The translations under genes and the position numbers were made by a program. Source: Hansfordia pulvinata (Eukaryota; Ascomycota; Sordariomycetes; Xylariales). From it: a DNA stretch of 64,000 bases. A model generated the notes under the pieces. The model had not been told where the DNA came from and did not search any database. It saw only the letters and a list, made by a program, of their open reading frames with translations. The stretch spans positions 124,001 through 188,000 of the forward strand of contig BJKQ01000003.1 in NCBI GenBank assembly GCA_006538405.1, in the 5' to 3' direction. This document shows, one piece after another, positions 1-11,834 of this stretch (positions are counted from its first letter, which is position 1; every line of letters begins with the position of its first letter).

Positions 1-2170
1 CCTCTCTCTCTCTCTCTTGCAAGTGTGTGAGTGTGCCCCAGTACGATCACGAAGTGCTCCGTACTCGCAGCTCCCACTTGCCGGTCTTCAAACTGTGCCC
101 CTCCGAAAACGCCGCTCCCAGGCCATGGCAGTGGTCGGCGGCGGTGCTGGGAGAGCATCTGCCCAGCTTGTGGTTCAGCCGCGTCGCTCGTACCATGGAC
201 GCGTTCACCCGCGAAGAGACGAAAGAGCATGGGCAGCCAGCCGACCTTTCGTCCCCCTTCCATCTCTACCCAGTCACCTGTAGTTCTCGTACATGTAGTC
301 GACATAACCAAGATAGTCGGGCCAGACCCCGTAACCGAGGCGCGCCTCCTCCGGACCCTGTAGATTACCAGTACCGCCCTCCCCCCCTCCCCCTCCGGCC
401 AAGATCAGCCCGCCCAGCGTTTCAACCCAGCGCCTTCGTTCAAGCCACAACAGCACGACCGCCGAAGGCCTGTTCTTGATTATCGTATCGTGACCCAGCA
501 AAACCTCACGCCACTTTGCGCCCTCGAACCTCCGCCCCCCAAGGCTTCCTCACCGGGATCCTAATTATGGCAGCACTAACACGGTTGAGGAAGGACGGTC
601 CTCCGGGCCGGGACCGGCCCAGCTTGCCGCCACGAACGCCTTTCCACCGGTGGACGAGGATTTCCGCTCCGACCACGAGGGCAGTTGCTTGCCTGCTTGG
701 CCCCGGAGCTGGGGGGGATGGACCGGGTGGCTCGGTTCCCCAACGGCGTCCAGCCCTTTTTCTTGTTTCGTTTCGTACAGTATCCGTAAACACAAAATCC
801 GCCCCCCCACAGCAGGCCGGCAGGGACAAGGAGAGGGGGGGGGTCCCCCTCTTCACAACCGGGCCCCTAATTACAAGCAACGCCAAGTGCCCGCGATCAA
901 CACTTGGCGGCGTCGACAGCGGCAGGTCGTGGCGTGGCAAGGTAAAGTGCCTTGGTTCCAGGGCTGAAGGATCAGGCTCCGAGTCCGGGATCCCCACGGC
1001 CGGCCCACAAGTATGCTCGTGTGCGCCAAGTTGTCCCTGAAGCAAGTCCTTTCTCAGGAACGACGTATCCAACCAAGGAGACAGACGTCGGTCTCGGATC
1101 CCAATGGCGCTGGCAGACAGTTGCGCATGCGTCGTGTGCCTAGGTAAAGGGCCGTCGTAATCACAATGTTGGTCTTGATGCCGCAGCCGAATTCTATCAA
1201 TTGCGCTGCGTGCGGTTTTGCCAACGTTTTTCTGCGAAGAGAGACTACAAAAAAGACTCCGCCAAGAGCAAATCAGACTCCTCGAGCGGATAAGAGACCT
1301 TGAGGAGAACACGGTGCTCACATGTGCTGCCTTGATGTCAGAGAACGACGGCAGTCCTGGGGTTTCTCTCTCGCAAGTCAGTATCAGGTAGTTGCATCCC
1401 CGCAACTGTTCACATGTATTGGCCACGGTTTTCGGTCCCCGTGGTGGCATATAGCCGCCACGGCAGGCACATCCCGAAATCGTGCGTGTCTTGGGTTCTG
1501 AAAAGAAGAGAAAGAATAAGAGAAACATGAGGGCAATTCAAGCGCGTCAGCCTGGCAGACCAAGGGACCGCTACGGATGCGCATCGTGTCACTTGGAAAC
1601 GACGACCATCGAGCACTTTCGATAGGTCAACATGCCTGATCTGTCAACATTTTGATGGTTGCGGCTGGCTGGATCTGGGAACTCGCTAGAGCAGAAACTG
1701 GCGGCTAGTACAGTTACCTAGTCATTGAACTCAGGCAACTGCCCCTCGAAAATTCCGTTGATACTGAGACTGGATGACCGTTTGGAGTGGCCTGCATAGA
1801 GCCTCGATAGAGCAGCAAGTCATCACTAGAATAGTCTGGATTCCTGCACCAAGGATGTCACGCGATTATCTCATCAAGTTCTCCCGAGAAGGGGACGCCC
1901 ACGTGCTATTTCGTATAGAGTGGGAAATCGAATAGAAGGAAATAGGAGAAGAAGAAAACGACCGAAACCGCCCAAACGCCCGACGATGCCGCGATACCGG
2001 GTCCGGGCCTACTATCCAACCAAATGTCGGTCACTCGGAAATCAACTTGAAGACCAAGACATAACAAAAACTTCTCAAATCATCGACCTCCTCTGAGCAG
2101 CATTGACCCTGGGACCGGTCCCGGAGGGTTCAGTCCGACCACATCTCGCCCGGCGGCCGCGCGACCTCCT

Positions 2171-2194
2171 CCCCCCCCCCCCCCCCCCCCCCCC
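2171..2194 (+). repeat. Poly-C tract of 24 bases
   Basis: An uninterrupted run of 24 C lies in intergenic DNA. Runs of this length are unstable and hard to sequence, so the true length is uncertain. Confidence 0.9.
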
Positions 2195-2412
2195 GCGATC
2201 TGTGCCTTTGTGCGCCCGGGACGGCGAGGGGCGGTTACACTCGAGGTCGGCGTCGGACGGCGGGTGCGCGGGGCCAGGTCCCAGTGGAAGAGAGATGCAG
2301 TTTGATACGGATGGTGATGTACGTGAGGAGCTCGCTGACGGAGATCAAGCCGGTCGGTCTGAGAGGTTGGTACGCTTCTTTTCTTTTGCTCGTCTCTCTT
2401 CTTCAAGGCGAG

Positions 2413-2448
2413 GTCAGTCAGTCAGTCAGTCAGTCAGTCAGTCAGTCA
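2413..2448 (+). repeat. GTCA tetranucleotide microsatellite, nine units
   Basis: Nine perfect tandem copies of GTCA in intergenic sequence. No gene association is evident. Confidence 0.95.
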
Positions 2449-4948
2449 TCGATTCCCTAAACACCATCAGAGTCCCAGGTAGACAACTCGCGTGTACAGC
2501 AAGATGGCAGACGCAGATGACGGCTCGGGAGGGGGGATGTCGTCGCGCCAGAAGGGACAGGACCACGTCGAGGGCGGTGATCTCGAAAAAGGGGGGGGCG
2601 GACAGGGTCTCGGAGGGGAACGAGTTCCAGCCGACGGAGGAGGCGAGGGTGGCGTGCGTCGTCGACCCAGCGGCCAGCGTGGGGAGGGGGGGGGGATGAA
2701 GGCGGCGCTGACGGGCATGAAGACGATCCCATCTCGGCCGGCGCGTTGTGACGCTCTGCAGCAGGCTGCCCGAGGTCCCCCGTAGCAAGTCGGACACTCT
2801 TTATGCGGATGGGGTTGTCGGGTGCGTGTGAGTCCTTGGGACGAGACAGACGGGACGGAAGCGGAAGGGCTAGGGGACCTGAAGACGAGTAAAATCCAGG
2901 GCTATTTTTTTTTTTTCATTCATGGTTCTGACTGTACACCTTCCAGTATTCAGTCTTTGACTGACAGGAAAAGTTGGCTCCTTATAGGAGTTGTCGTAGC
3001 TGCAGTGCCTACCTAAGGTAGGTAGTTACATTAGGTATTCTCCATCTAGAAGATGGGAGCAAGTTCGGTCCCAGCAGGAGGGTTGCTTTGAGTCCCATTG
3101 TCACAACCCGGGGTTGGCCACGGTAGTTCTGATCAACACCTCATTGGACAGCCCTGGGCAGCCTCGTCCCCAGGGAGTGCCTGTGACATATTCAGGTGCG
3201 GCATTTGCATCACAGCAGACGCGCGTGCGCTGCCGGGCGATACTTCCTCGTGAGGTTTGTGAGGCATCCTGCGTGTGGCCTGGCGCCATGCTGCGAGCAG
3301 ATACATGCCTCTGCCCGGGTTGAGGACGACTCGGAGCAAGCAAGCTGTGTGGATTGCAGCGTTGGAGTAGGAAGTGTCTCGATTGTGAGTATCTTCGTGG
3401 AGGGTACTGTGTATTCCTGGTCCGGGCGAAGAGAGCAGTGATCGACCAGTGCCGGTATCGTACTGTGTTCAATGGGTGGGCGGGACAGGGTTATCTGTCT
3501 GTATCTGCGGTCCCGAGCGCAGGTCTCAGACTCCATAACTCGTATCATACATGCTTACACGACCTGGTGCTCTTCTGGCTTGCCGATGGGTCGTCGAGAA
3601 AAGACCAAAGACCAGGAGCGGGCTCAGACCGAGACGAGGACAGGAATGGACGAGGCAGAGCGTTCGAGGCGCCCACCGAGGCCGAAAGCGGGCAGCAGTA
3701 CTCGTACTCGTGATAGGGGCGGCCAGATATCATCATGATACTTTGTATATACGAACTCTCGCAGTGGGGATGGGCCTGGTTGGAGCGGGGAGGGAGCGGC
3801 AAGTGGGCGCGTTGCCCATAAGACGCACGAAAACAGCAACTAGTAGTAGTCATCATCGGTCGGGTCTGTTGCTGGTCAGGCGAGAGAGGAGGCGACTACG
3901 AGTATCCCCGTGGAGAAGAGACGGGGGGAGGGAGGAGAGTTGGGGCAGAGAGACGGACCGCTCCCCGGATTCGCAGGCCGAATGCTGGCCCGCTGCCCTC
4001 CCGACCCCTGTCCATCTTTCCGTCCGTCTGTCTGTCTGTCCAGGTCGGTGGCCGAGCTAGTCGCCTTCTTCTTACGTACTCTGTACTGCAGACTGTCCCG
4101 TGGAGGTCAGTCCGCTGGAGGGCATCTCGCTCTACCCGAGGGAAGCGCGCCTCGCCTCTCTCCGAGACCACCAGAGAGCGCCTCGTCGGGACCACCGGAC
4201 GCGGTCAGCCCCTGTCTCCGTCTCCCCCCCTTCTTATCTCGCGCGGGGATGCCTCGAGGGCGGGTGGCCGTGACCCCTATAGTATCGGCTGGCAGAGATT
4301 CGTGCTACATGTGTGGTGAGCGCATGCTTACGTGCCTCCTCTACCGCGCGGAAGACATCCCACGGGCAAGTGGCAGCGCGCCCGATCCCGACTGGACCCA
4401 GTGACGCGTGGCAACCGTCTGATATCAAGCCACCCCATACAACAACCCAGTAGGGAGCTCTTGATAGCGTGTGGAGCAGAGCAGAGCAGAGCAGCGCAGC
4501 GCAGCGCCTGCCGCCGGGTGGCCAGGTCCGGATCAGTCCCGTAGATAGGGCGCGCGCGCTGGTGTCCCAGGGAGCCCGTCCCGAGGCCTGTGGCAAGCGG
4601 GAAAAGGGGGCCACGTGGGCAGAGGTTCCGCGAACGGAAGCACTAGGAACTGTCCCCGAGTTGGGGGGTGTGCTCCCGCCCTCCCGCCCTTTTCCACCGC
4701 CGACCGACCAGCAGACAAGCTTCGGGGTCGTCGGCGCGGCGGTGGTGTCCCTGGTTGGCCCCCTCCCCCCTGGAAGAGGTGGCCGAGTCGGAAGCCATTC
4801 CCATCGGCCACGGCGCGGTTCTACGTTCTACTCTACCATGGCGAGGACGACCGCGAGGAAGCCCCCGTCACACGACCGACCTGACACGCCTTTGCCCGAC
4901 ACGTCCTTGGCGCTATCGCGACTTGGGACATGCCCGTGTCCTTTGGTC

Positions 4949-4958
4949 ATATTTAAAA
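4949..4958 (+). promoter_or_regulatory. TATA-like element of the dioxygenase gene
   Basis: The AT-rich word ATATTTAAAA stands out in very GC-rich DNA, about 170 bases before the ATG at 5129. The leader after it is CT/CA-rich, as is common in filamentous ascomycete 5' UTRs. The assignment rests on position and composition only. Confidence 0.4.
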
Positions 4959-5128
4959 GGGGGAGGTGAAGGACGGCTAACGAATTATCCCCCCCCCCGG
5001 CGGACAGCATCCAGAAACACCCAACACACACCTAGCACTCTCAGAAGAGCCTCGAGTCGAACCATCTTCCTTCTTCATCTCCTCAACTCCCCAGTATCAT
5101 CTCGCTCTCCACACAACTCTTGCACACA

Positions 5129-6017
5129 ATGCCACACTTCATCGAGGCGGACGAAGAGACCACTCTGCCGCTGCCCTCGCTGTCGCCGCCGCCGCCGCCG
5201 CCGGCGCCCAAGGTGACGGGGCCGACGACGCGCAAGGCGACGCGGCCCAGCGGGGAGCACGTGCTGCCGGCGTACCTGGCGGAGGAGGCCAAGCTGACGG
5301 AGCCGGAGGCCTTCGACGCGCGGAGGCACCTGGTGATGGAGCGCCCCGCGTCGGTGCTGACGATGGGCGAGATCGGGTACGGCGGGAGGGGATCTCCGAC
5401 ACGGCCGTCTCGGAGCCCTTCCGCCTCTTCAGCCAGGGCGCCATCCGGCAGATCCGCCGCGAGGTTTTCAGTGATGAGGTGCTCGAGGACTGCCAGTTCT
5501 CCTCGTCCTTCAACAAGAACCTCATCCGCGGCATGGGTCCCCAGTGAGTTCTTTTTTTTTTCTTTCTCTCCCCGTCCCGTCCCGTCTGTCTGTCTGTCTG
5601 TGTACGTCACCCGCCTCTTGATGTGTCTTCTGACCTCAAAAAAGCCGCGCGCCTTTCACGTACGACGCGTGGTACTCGCCCGAGCTGCTGGCGCACGTCT
5701 CCTCAGTGGCCGGGATCGACCTCGTGCCCGCGTGGGACTACGAGGTGGCCAACATCAACGTGTCCATCGGCAACGGCCGGGACGAGGCCGCCGCCGCCCG
5801 GCAGCAGCAGGACGGCGACAACAGCGACAACAGCGACGGCAAGGAGCCGGTGGTGGTCGACCCCAAGTCGCTGTCGGCCGTGGGTTGGCACTACGACAGC
5901 TTCGCGTTTGTGTGCGTGGTGATGCTGTCGGACTGCGCGGGCATGGTGGGCGGCGAGACGGCGCTGCGGACCGGCTCGGGCGAGATCATCAAGACCCGCG
6001 GTCCTACCATGGTGAGA

Positions 6018-6064
<47 letters not shown>

Positions 6065-6558
6065 ATCCTCCTTTTGATCTCTTCCCCTGGTGAAAACAAA
6101 GCTGACGAGAAAAACAGGGCACGGCAGTAGTCATGCAGGGCCGGTACATCGAGCACCAGGCGCTGCGGGCCCTGGGCGGCCGCGAGCGGACGAGCATGGT
6201 GACGCCCTTCCGGCCCGCGAACCCGCTGGCCCGCGACGAGACGCTGCTGGCCGGCGTCCGCGCCATCAGCCACGTGTCCCAGCTGTACCACGAGTACTGC
6301 GAGTACCGGTTCGAGGTGCTGCGGGAGCGCCTGCGCCTGCGCCTCAAGGAGGAGAGGCGGCGGCAGGCGTACAACAGCAACAGCAACAACAACAACGGAG
6401 GGAAGAAGGGAGGGGTTGTTGCCCAGCGGCGGGAGCAGCGAAGGTTCAACCCGCGCAGCATGAGGAGGTTCCTGGCCGAGCAGCGGGCGTTCATCGACTC
6501 GATGATGGAGGAGATTGTCGAGGAGGGGTACGACGACGACGACCTGCACAAGGAGTAA
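5129..6558 (+). CDS. 2-oxoglutarate/Fe(II)-dependent dioxygenase-like protein, frame broken once
   Basis: Three exons are proposed: 5129-5543, 5645-6011 and 6118-6558, with donors GTGAGT and GTGAGA. The product is about 407 residues. Exon 2 holds an HxD motif (WHYDSF, about H221 and D223). Exon 3 holds a distal histidine (YIEHQAL, about H274) and a following basic residue in the VTPFRP stretch. This is the iron facial triad and 2OG-binding arrangement of the cupin-fold dioxygenases. The substrate cannot be read from the sequence. The N-terminal 25 residues are proline-rich and the C-terminal half contains an Asn/Ser low-complexity stretch. One base is missing near 5384-5390 (GGCGGGAGGGG): the frame changes from GEIGYGG to ISDTAVSEPF without any splice signals, and the exon total is one short of a multiple of three. 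The ATG at 5129 is the first in frame. The gene converges on the aldehyde dehydrogenase gene. Confidence 0.75.
6021..6062 (+). repeat. CT dinucleotide array inside dioxygenase intron 2
   Basis: About 20 CT units fill the first half of the 106-bp second intron of the dioxygenase gene, just after the GTGAGA donor. They could affect splicing; this is inference. Confidence 0.9.
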
Positions 6559-7205
6559 GGATATTGCTCGGGGTGGTGTGTTTCCGTGTGTTTGTCGGGT
6601 TGTTCTGTCGGGGTGTTTTTTTTTTTTCTCACGAGATATGAATAGTGCGTGTCCGGTTTGTTGCTGTTTTTGTCCTTGCCCCAGCCCACAGTTTGATTGA
6701 TGTAAATTGATTCTGGAGCCTTGAACACTCGGCAGCCGTTGGCCGAAAGAATGCCCCGAGATTGACCCTCGTGATCTTTTTTTCATGGCTGTACACAACA
6801 GCTGGGTCGAGTCTTGAAGCACGTATCCTGTCTTTGCGATAGGCCCTGGAATCTGTTTCATAGTGTGGGCTTTTGCGTATGAAAGACTTTGCCCGACTCT
6901 CGACAGTAAAGGCTCATTAGGTGAGGAGGAGAAAGGGTCGACTTACCTCAGTGACTGGGATCAGTGTGGCCTGGCCGGCTCTAGCGAACCAAAAGCAAGG
7001 CGATAACACACGAGGCGAGTTGCTACTGCAGCTGCTCACAGCCGGTCGAAAAAGAAAAAGGGGCAAATCTGCTTCCGCCTCACGCAGTCTGTTTCACCCG
7101 GAAACCCTCGCACCGCCGAGACGAAACAAAAGACGAGTGAGGCATTGATGCTATGTGTATGTACAGGAGCTCCCCCCCGTAGCTCTTGGCTCTTGACTCT
7201 TGGCT
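6559..7205. other. Convergent 3' spacer between dioxygenase and aldehyde dehydrogenase genes
   Basis: The spacer contains the 3' UTRs of the two convergent genes, with T-rich stretches at 6617-6630 and 6777-6783. No separate gene is visible. Confidence 0.6.
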
Positions 7206-8832
7206 CTACAGGTTGGCGTGGACGGTGTTGATGCCCCCGTGATGACCGTCTTGATGACGAGGTAGTCGTCCAGGCCGTACTTGCTGCCCTCCCGCCCCAT
7301 CCCGGACTGCTTGACGCCCCCGAACCTGTGAGACGGTCAGTTAGTCAGCAAAGTGTATGGCGATCTGAATTGTTGATTGGGATCGGATAGAAACGAAAAA
7401 AAAAAAACCAAGAAAACTCACGGTGCCGGGGCGTCCGAGATGACACCGGTGTTGATGGCGACCATGCCGTAGTCGAGGCGCTCGGTGACGCGGTGGGAGC
7501 GGGCGAGGTCGCCGGTCATGACGTAGCTGGCGAGCCCGACGTCGACGGCGTTGGCGGCGGCGACGACCTCGTCCTCGGTGTCGAAGGGGATCAGCGCGGC
7601 GACGGGGCCGAACGTCTCCTCGGCGGCGACCCTCATCGACGCGTCGCACCCCGTCAGCACCGTCGGCGCGAAGAAGTTGTCCGAGCCCAAGCCCTCCAGC
7701 CGGTGCCCGCCGGCCAGCACCTTGGCGCCCTTGGCCACGGCGTCGCGCACGTGCGCCTCCACTTTCGCGACGCCCGTCGTCAGCGGGCCGTGCGTGACGG
7801 CCTCGCCGCCCTCGCCCCCGTCCGCGCCCGCGTCCGCGCTCGCGTCGCCCACCCGGAACCGCGCCACGGCCGCGGCCAGGCGCTCCGCGAAGCCGTCGTA
7901 CACGCCGCGCTGGACGTAGATGCGGTTGGCGCACACGCACGTCTGGCCGGCGACCTTGAACTTGGCGGCGACGCAGGCGGCGACGGCGGCGTCGATATCC
8001 ACAGCGTCGTCGAAGACGATGAAGGGCGCGTTGCCGCCGAGCTCGAGGCTGAGCTTCTTGAGGGTGGCCGCGGACTGGCGCATGAGCAGGCGCCCGACGG
8101 CGGTGGAGCCGGTGAAGGAGATCTTGCGGACGACCGGGTGCTCGCACAGGCGCAGGCCGATGGCCGGGGTGGCGCCGGGGGAGGCGGTGACGACGTTGAG
8201 GACGCCAGACGGCAAGCCGGACAGCTCGGCGGCGCGGGCGAGGGCGAGGGCGGCGAAGGGGGTCAGGCCGTCGGGCTTGAGGACGGCGGTGCAGCCGGCG
8301 GCGAGGGCGGCGGCGACCTTGCGGGCGGCCATGGCGAGCGGGAAGTTCCAGGGGGTGACGAGCCCGCAGACGCCGACGGGCTCGCGGACCGCCGCCGCCC
8401 GGAACCCGGCGCCGGCCGCGCTGTGCGGGATCACCGTCCCGTACACCCGCGCCGCCTCCTCCCCGAACCACTCGAAGAAGCTGGCCGCGAACGCCACCTC
8501 GCCCTCGGCGTCCCCGCGCGCCTTGCCGTTCTCCGCCGTGATGATCCGCCCCACGTCCCGCGGTGCGCCGCCAGCATCTCCCCCGTCGCCCGCAGCACCC
8601 GCCCCCGCTGCCGCCCCGACAGCGCCCGCCACGCCGGCAGGGCCGCCGACGCCGCCGCCACCGCCTCGTCCAGGTCCTCCGCCCCGGACTCCGGCACCGC
8701 CCCGATCACCGCCCCCGTCGCCGGGTTCGTCACGTCGAACGTCGCCCCGCCCCGCGACGCCACCCAGCTGCCGTTGCAGAAGAGCTTGTCCGCGAAGAGC
8801 TGCGGGTCGGTCAGGGACGCGGCCAGAGACAT
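7206..8832 (-). CDS. NAD(P)-dependent aldehyde dehydrogenase, succinate-semialdehyde type, frame broken twice
   Basis: Exon 1 runs 8832-7422 and exon 2 7325-7206, separated by a 96-bp intron (GTGAGT...CACAG). The product is about 510 residues, normal for the family. It shows the ALDH landmarks in order: the nucleotide-binding PWNFPLAM stretch, FTGSTAVGR, the general-base glutamate in [10 protein letters not shown], the catalytic cysteine in GQTCVCANR (about residue 299), EETFGPV, and the C-terminal [17 protein letters not shown]. The last two and overall similarity favour succinate-semialdehyde dehydrogenase (GABA shunt), but related semialdehyde dehydrogenases of aromatic or amine catabolism look alike. 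One base is missing near 8556-8565 (between LAAHR and [11 protein letters not shown]) and one in the C run at 7234-7238. Correcting both gives a 511-codon frame ending in VHANL and stop. The gene is divergent from the Zn2Cys6 regulator, with a 2.4-kb spacer. Confidence 0.88.
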
Positions 8833-11241
8833 GGCGAGCAGGGTGTAGCGGTATGGAATCTCGAAAAAGAAAATGAGGGAGAAAAGAGAAGAAGGTTAGG
8901 GATAAGGGGGGGAAACGTGGAGAGAAAAGAAGAGGTCAAGGATAACGGGGAGGAGAGGAAGAAGTGTAGATATCGACGGCAGGTGTTGTTTCTTGATACT
9001 TGATGTTTTGCTAACTCGACTCTTGACACTTTGCAAAGGCTTTCCACTCACTACGGTAGGTAGTTCTATAGCAAGTACATGCCCTACATTACTGAAGAGT
9101 GCCCACCTCTCTTATAAATAAGGAGGGTCTGCCCGGCCATCTACATGTGGAATCTACCAAGCCCGAGCCAGCGGGAGGATGGCCGAGTGACGTCGCCGGG
9201 GACACTGCACTGCGTGTGTTGTGTTGTGTGCTGCTGGACACATATTGCCGTTGCTGGTGGTGGAGCGCGGAGCCGCACCGGCATCGTGGACCTTTGGGTA
9301 TCGCGGCTCATGGAAGCAAGCGATCAGGTCTCGATCGGGCGAGTGGTGGTCGTCGTGGGACAGCCCAGTTCCCGATGGTGCTACTGTGTGTGTGTGTGTG
9401 TGTGTGTGTATGTTTGTGTGTGTGAGGCGAACGAACCCGGCGTATGAGTGTGAGTATGGGTCAATATCGGACAGGGTTCGGATCAGCCGATGCATTAGGT
9501 AGGTACCTACGAGTACAGTACTCGTACGAGGACGGACTCGTATCGTAGGTGTTTGTGCGTGCAGGGGTCGGGACCGGATCCCGAGCACCCATCCACCACC
9601 CTCTTCACCCTGCCACCCTGCCACCCTCCACCCTTCACCACCACCGGCACCGGCATATATCAACACCACACCAGCATCAGCACCGGCATCAGCACCCTAC
9701 ATTAGCGCCGAGTCCACCCGCGGGACAACCGTGGAACCCCGGCCGGGCGGGCCCCCTCCCCCCCAGTGTTTGCGCGCGTTATCAGGGAGGCGAACCCTCG
9801 GGGTCCCGGGGTCGTCGCGGGGGACAGACGAGCGAGAGAGAGGCGGAGAGAAAAGAACCGAGATAGCAAGAAGAGAGATGAGATGGATGACGGACGGAGC
9901 TCCAACCAACACCTCGAGCCATTTTGTTTCATTGAATGGACTACCGTAGTTGGACAAGCCCGCGTGGCGACGTAGCAGTGCTCCAGATTGCACCCCGTCA
10001 TCTAGTTGGTTCCCTTGACCTACCTCACCAGGTACCGTAGGAGGTAGGTAGGTAGGTATCGTACCCACGTTAGGTAGTAGCCTCCTTCGTGGCCAGCTTT
10101 GCTAAGGTTTGCTCAGCTCAGCTCGTCCGTCCGTCCTGCATGGCCACGCGCCCTCTGTGAACATGGCAGCAAAACATCCAATGACGCCGTCATCGGGGGA
10201 GGCGGCCTGTGCTGTGGCGGCCGCTCTGTCTGCGCGATAACGTAACTCGGGCGAGATAGAGAGCGAGCAGAGCCACTCACGACCCGGGCCTCGGCCAGCC
10301 ACGACCACCAGCCCATACGAGTACGCGCGCACGCCCAAGACACACACCGGTCCGGAGCATTCCTCCCCTTTCCTTCCCTTCCCTTCCCTTCCTGCCTGAG
10401 AAGCCAGGACATGATGACACGATAGCAGGCTCTCCCCAAGGGCGGGCTTACCACCTTTGCAAGTCGGAGCTAGCTACGGTAGGTCCCCAGTACATACGAG
10501 TAGTAGGTCGCACAACTGACACGCGTTCGTGAGCGTGCGCGAGAATGTGCACGTGCTCCTTGTTTTTTTCCTTCCCCTTCTTAGCGCAGGGACGGCAAGC
10601 CCCGGATTTTCCAGCGGTTTGTCTCTATCCGTACAGCACGGGCCTAATGTCATGTAATGTGGGTTGGCAATGAACCCAGCCGTCGATGGACCCGTCGATG
10701 GACCCTCCCTCTAATGGACCCTCCTCTGATATGAGTGCGGGGTAGGACTATGTGGTAGCTCGCCGATACAGATAGCAGCCGTCACTCAACCAGCCGGCGG
10801 GGCCCTCGCGCGCTGCCTGCAAAGGAGGGAAAAGTCCGCAAAAGAGAGCTCGGAGAAGGGGTGAAGAAGCAGAAGAAGCAGAAGCAGAAGCAGAAGCAGC
10901 AGCAGGAGCAGGAAGCAGGCAGAGGCGACGAGGGTGACTCAAGAGCTTGATATCGGTATCCATATCACTATCACCACCTAATCTACCTACCTTACCTTAC
11001 CTTACATACCAGACAACCATCTCCATACTGTCACGCCAGCAAGAGACCACTTCACCTGGAACTCGCCGCCAAAACGCCCTCGGGCTTTTGCCAGTCATCA
11101 CCGCAACGAAGAATTAATCAAACCCCTCCGAAACGTAACGACACGAGAGACGACCCCCAAAGAAGAAGAGGAAGAAGAAGAAGAGAAAGCAACAACAACA
11201 ACAACAACAATAACCAGAAACCCCGGGAGCGGAGAGCCACA
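8833..11241. other. Divergent spacer between aldehyde dehydrogenase and transcription factor genes
   Basis: No gene is recognised. The spacer contains the promoters of both flanking genes, a TG array, several TAGGTAGGTA-type words (9054, 9496, 10041) and CGTACGAG words near 9520. A short CTTAC/CTAC repeat lies at 10980-11006, about 240 bases before the regulator ATG. The leader at 11160-11212 is GAA/CAA-rich. Confidence 0.6.
9385..9424 (+). repeat. TG dinucleotide array, slightly interrupted
   Basis: TG repeats broken by TATGTT near position 9410, in intergenic DNA between divergent genes. Confidence 0.9.
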
Positions 11242-11451
11242 ATGCAAGGCGAGCCTCGCAAGCCCAAGAGGACCGTCAACGCGTAAGAACCGCCGCCGAA
11301 ACGACACGAGCATGAGCATGAGCAGGAGCATGCCATGCCCTGCTCATCTCGTGTCATTTGCCCGACACCGCCTTTTTCTCGATTTCCTCTCTTTTCTTTT
11401 GTCTTTCTTTTTTTCCTCTCTTGTTTTTTTCTTCTTTCTTTCTCTTTTACC

Positions 11452-11491
<40 letters not shown>

Positions 11492-11781
11492 GAGAAATGG
11501 GGGAGGCCAAGTCTCTAACAAGTCGTGCGGCAGATGCATAGCCTGTCGACAGAGTAAAATCAAATGCTCCGGCGACGATCCCTGCTCGAGTTGTCAAAGG
11601 CGCTTTGTCAAGTGCCGATTCGCAGATGGCGGCCACAAGGTCATGGTCTCAGAGAGGTTTGTCTCCCCCGCTCTCCACCTCAAGGTTTTGTTGTTTCGTC
11701 AAATCACTAAAATCATATCATCTTTTTTGCCCCTCGCCGCCCAGATATCTCCACCAGCTTCAGAACCAGGCCCGCGCCCAT

Positions 11782-11834
<53 letters not shown>

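Larger units (their letters stand above)
1..5128. other. Intergenic region without a recognised gene
   Basis: Open frames occur on both strands but none shows a recognisable domain, consistent exon structure or family motif. The stretch carries simple repeats, among them a CT run at the left edge, a 24-base C run, a GTCA tetramer array and a GAGCA/GCGCA pentamer array near 4476-4507. Around 2490-2790 frames on both strands stay open together, which points to GC-driven chance ORFs. The last 200 bases are the promoter and 5' leader of the dioxygenase gene. A partial or poorly conserved gene could still be hidden here. Confidence 0.6.

Noticed and set aside
506..1528. Uninterrupted 340-codon frame on the minus strand with a hydrophobic start
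   Set aside because: No domain; Pro/Arg/Ser-rich composition typical of GC-rich chance frames; plus-strand frames are open over the same part.
2492..2785. Possible short gene where frames on both strands stay open
   Set aside because: Glycine- or proline-rich in all frames, no start context or splice partners, and no family resemblance.
7493..8848. 451-codon plus-strand frame opposite the aldehyde dehydrogenase
   Set aside because: Antisense shadow caused by strong GC bias at third codon positions of the real gene.
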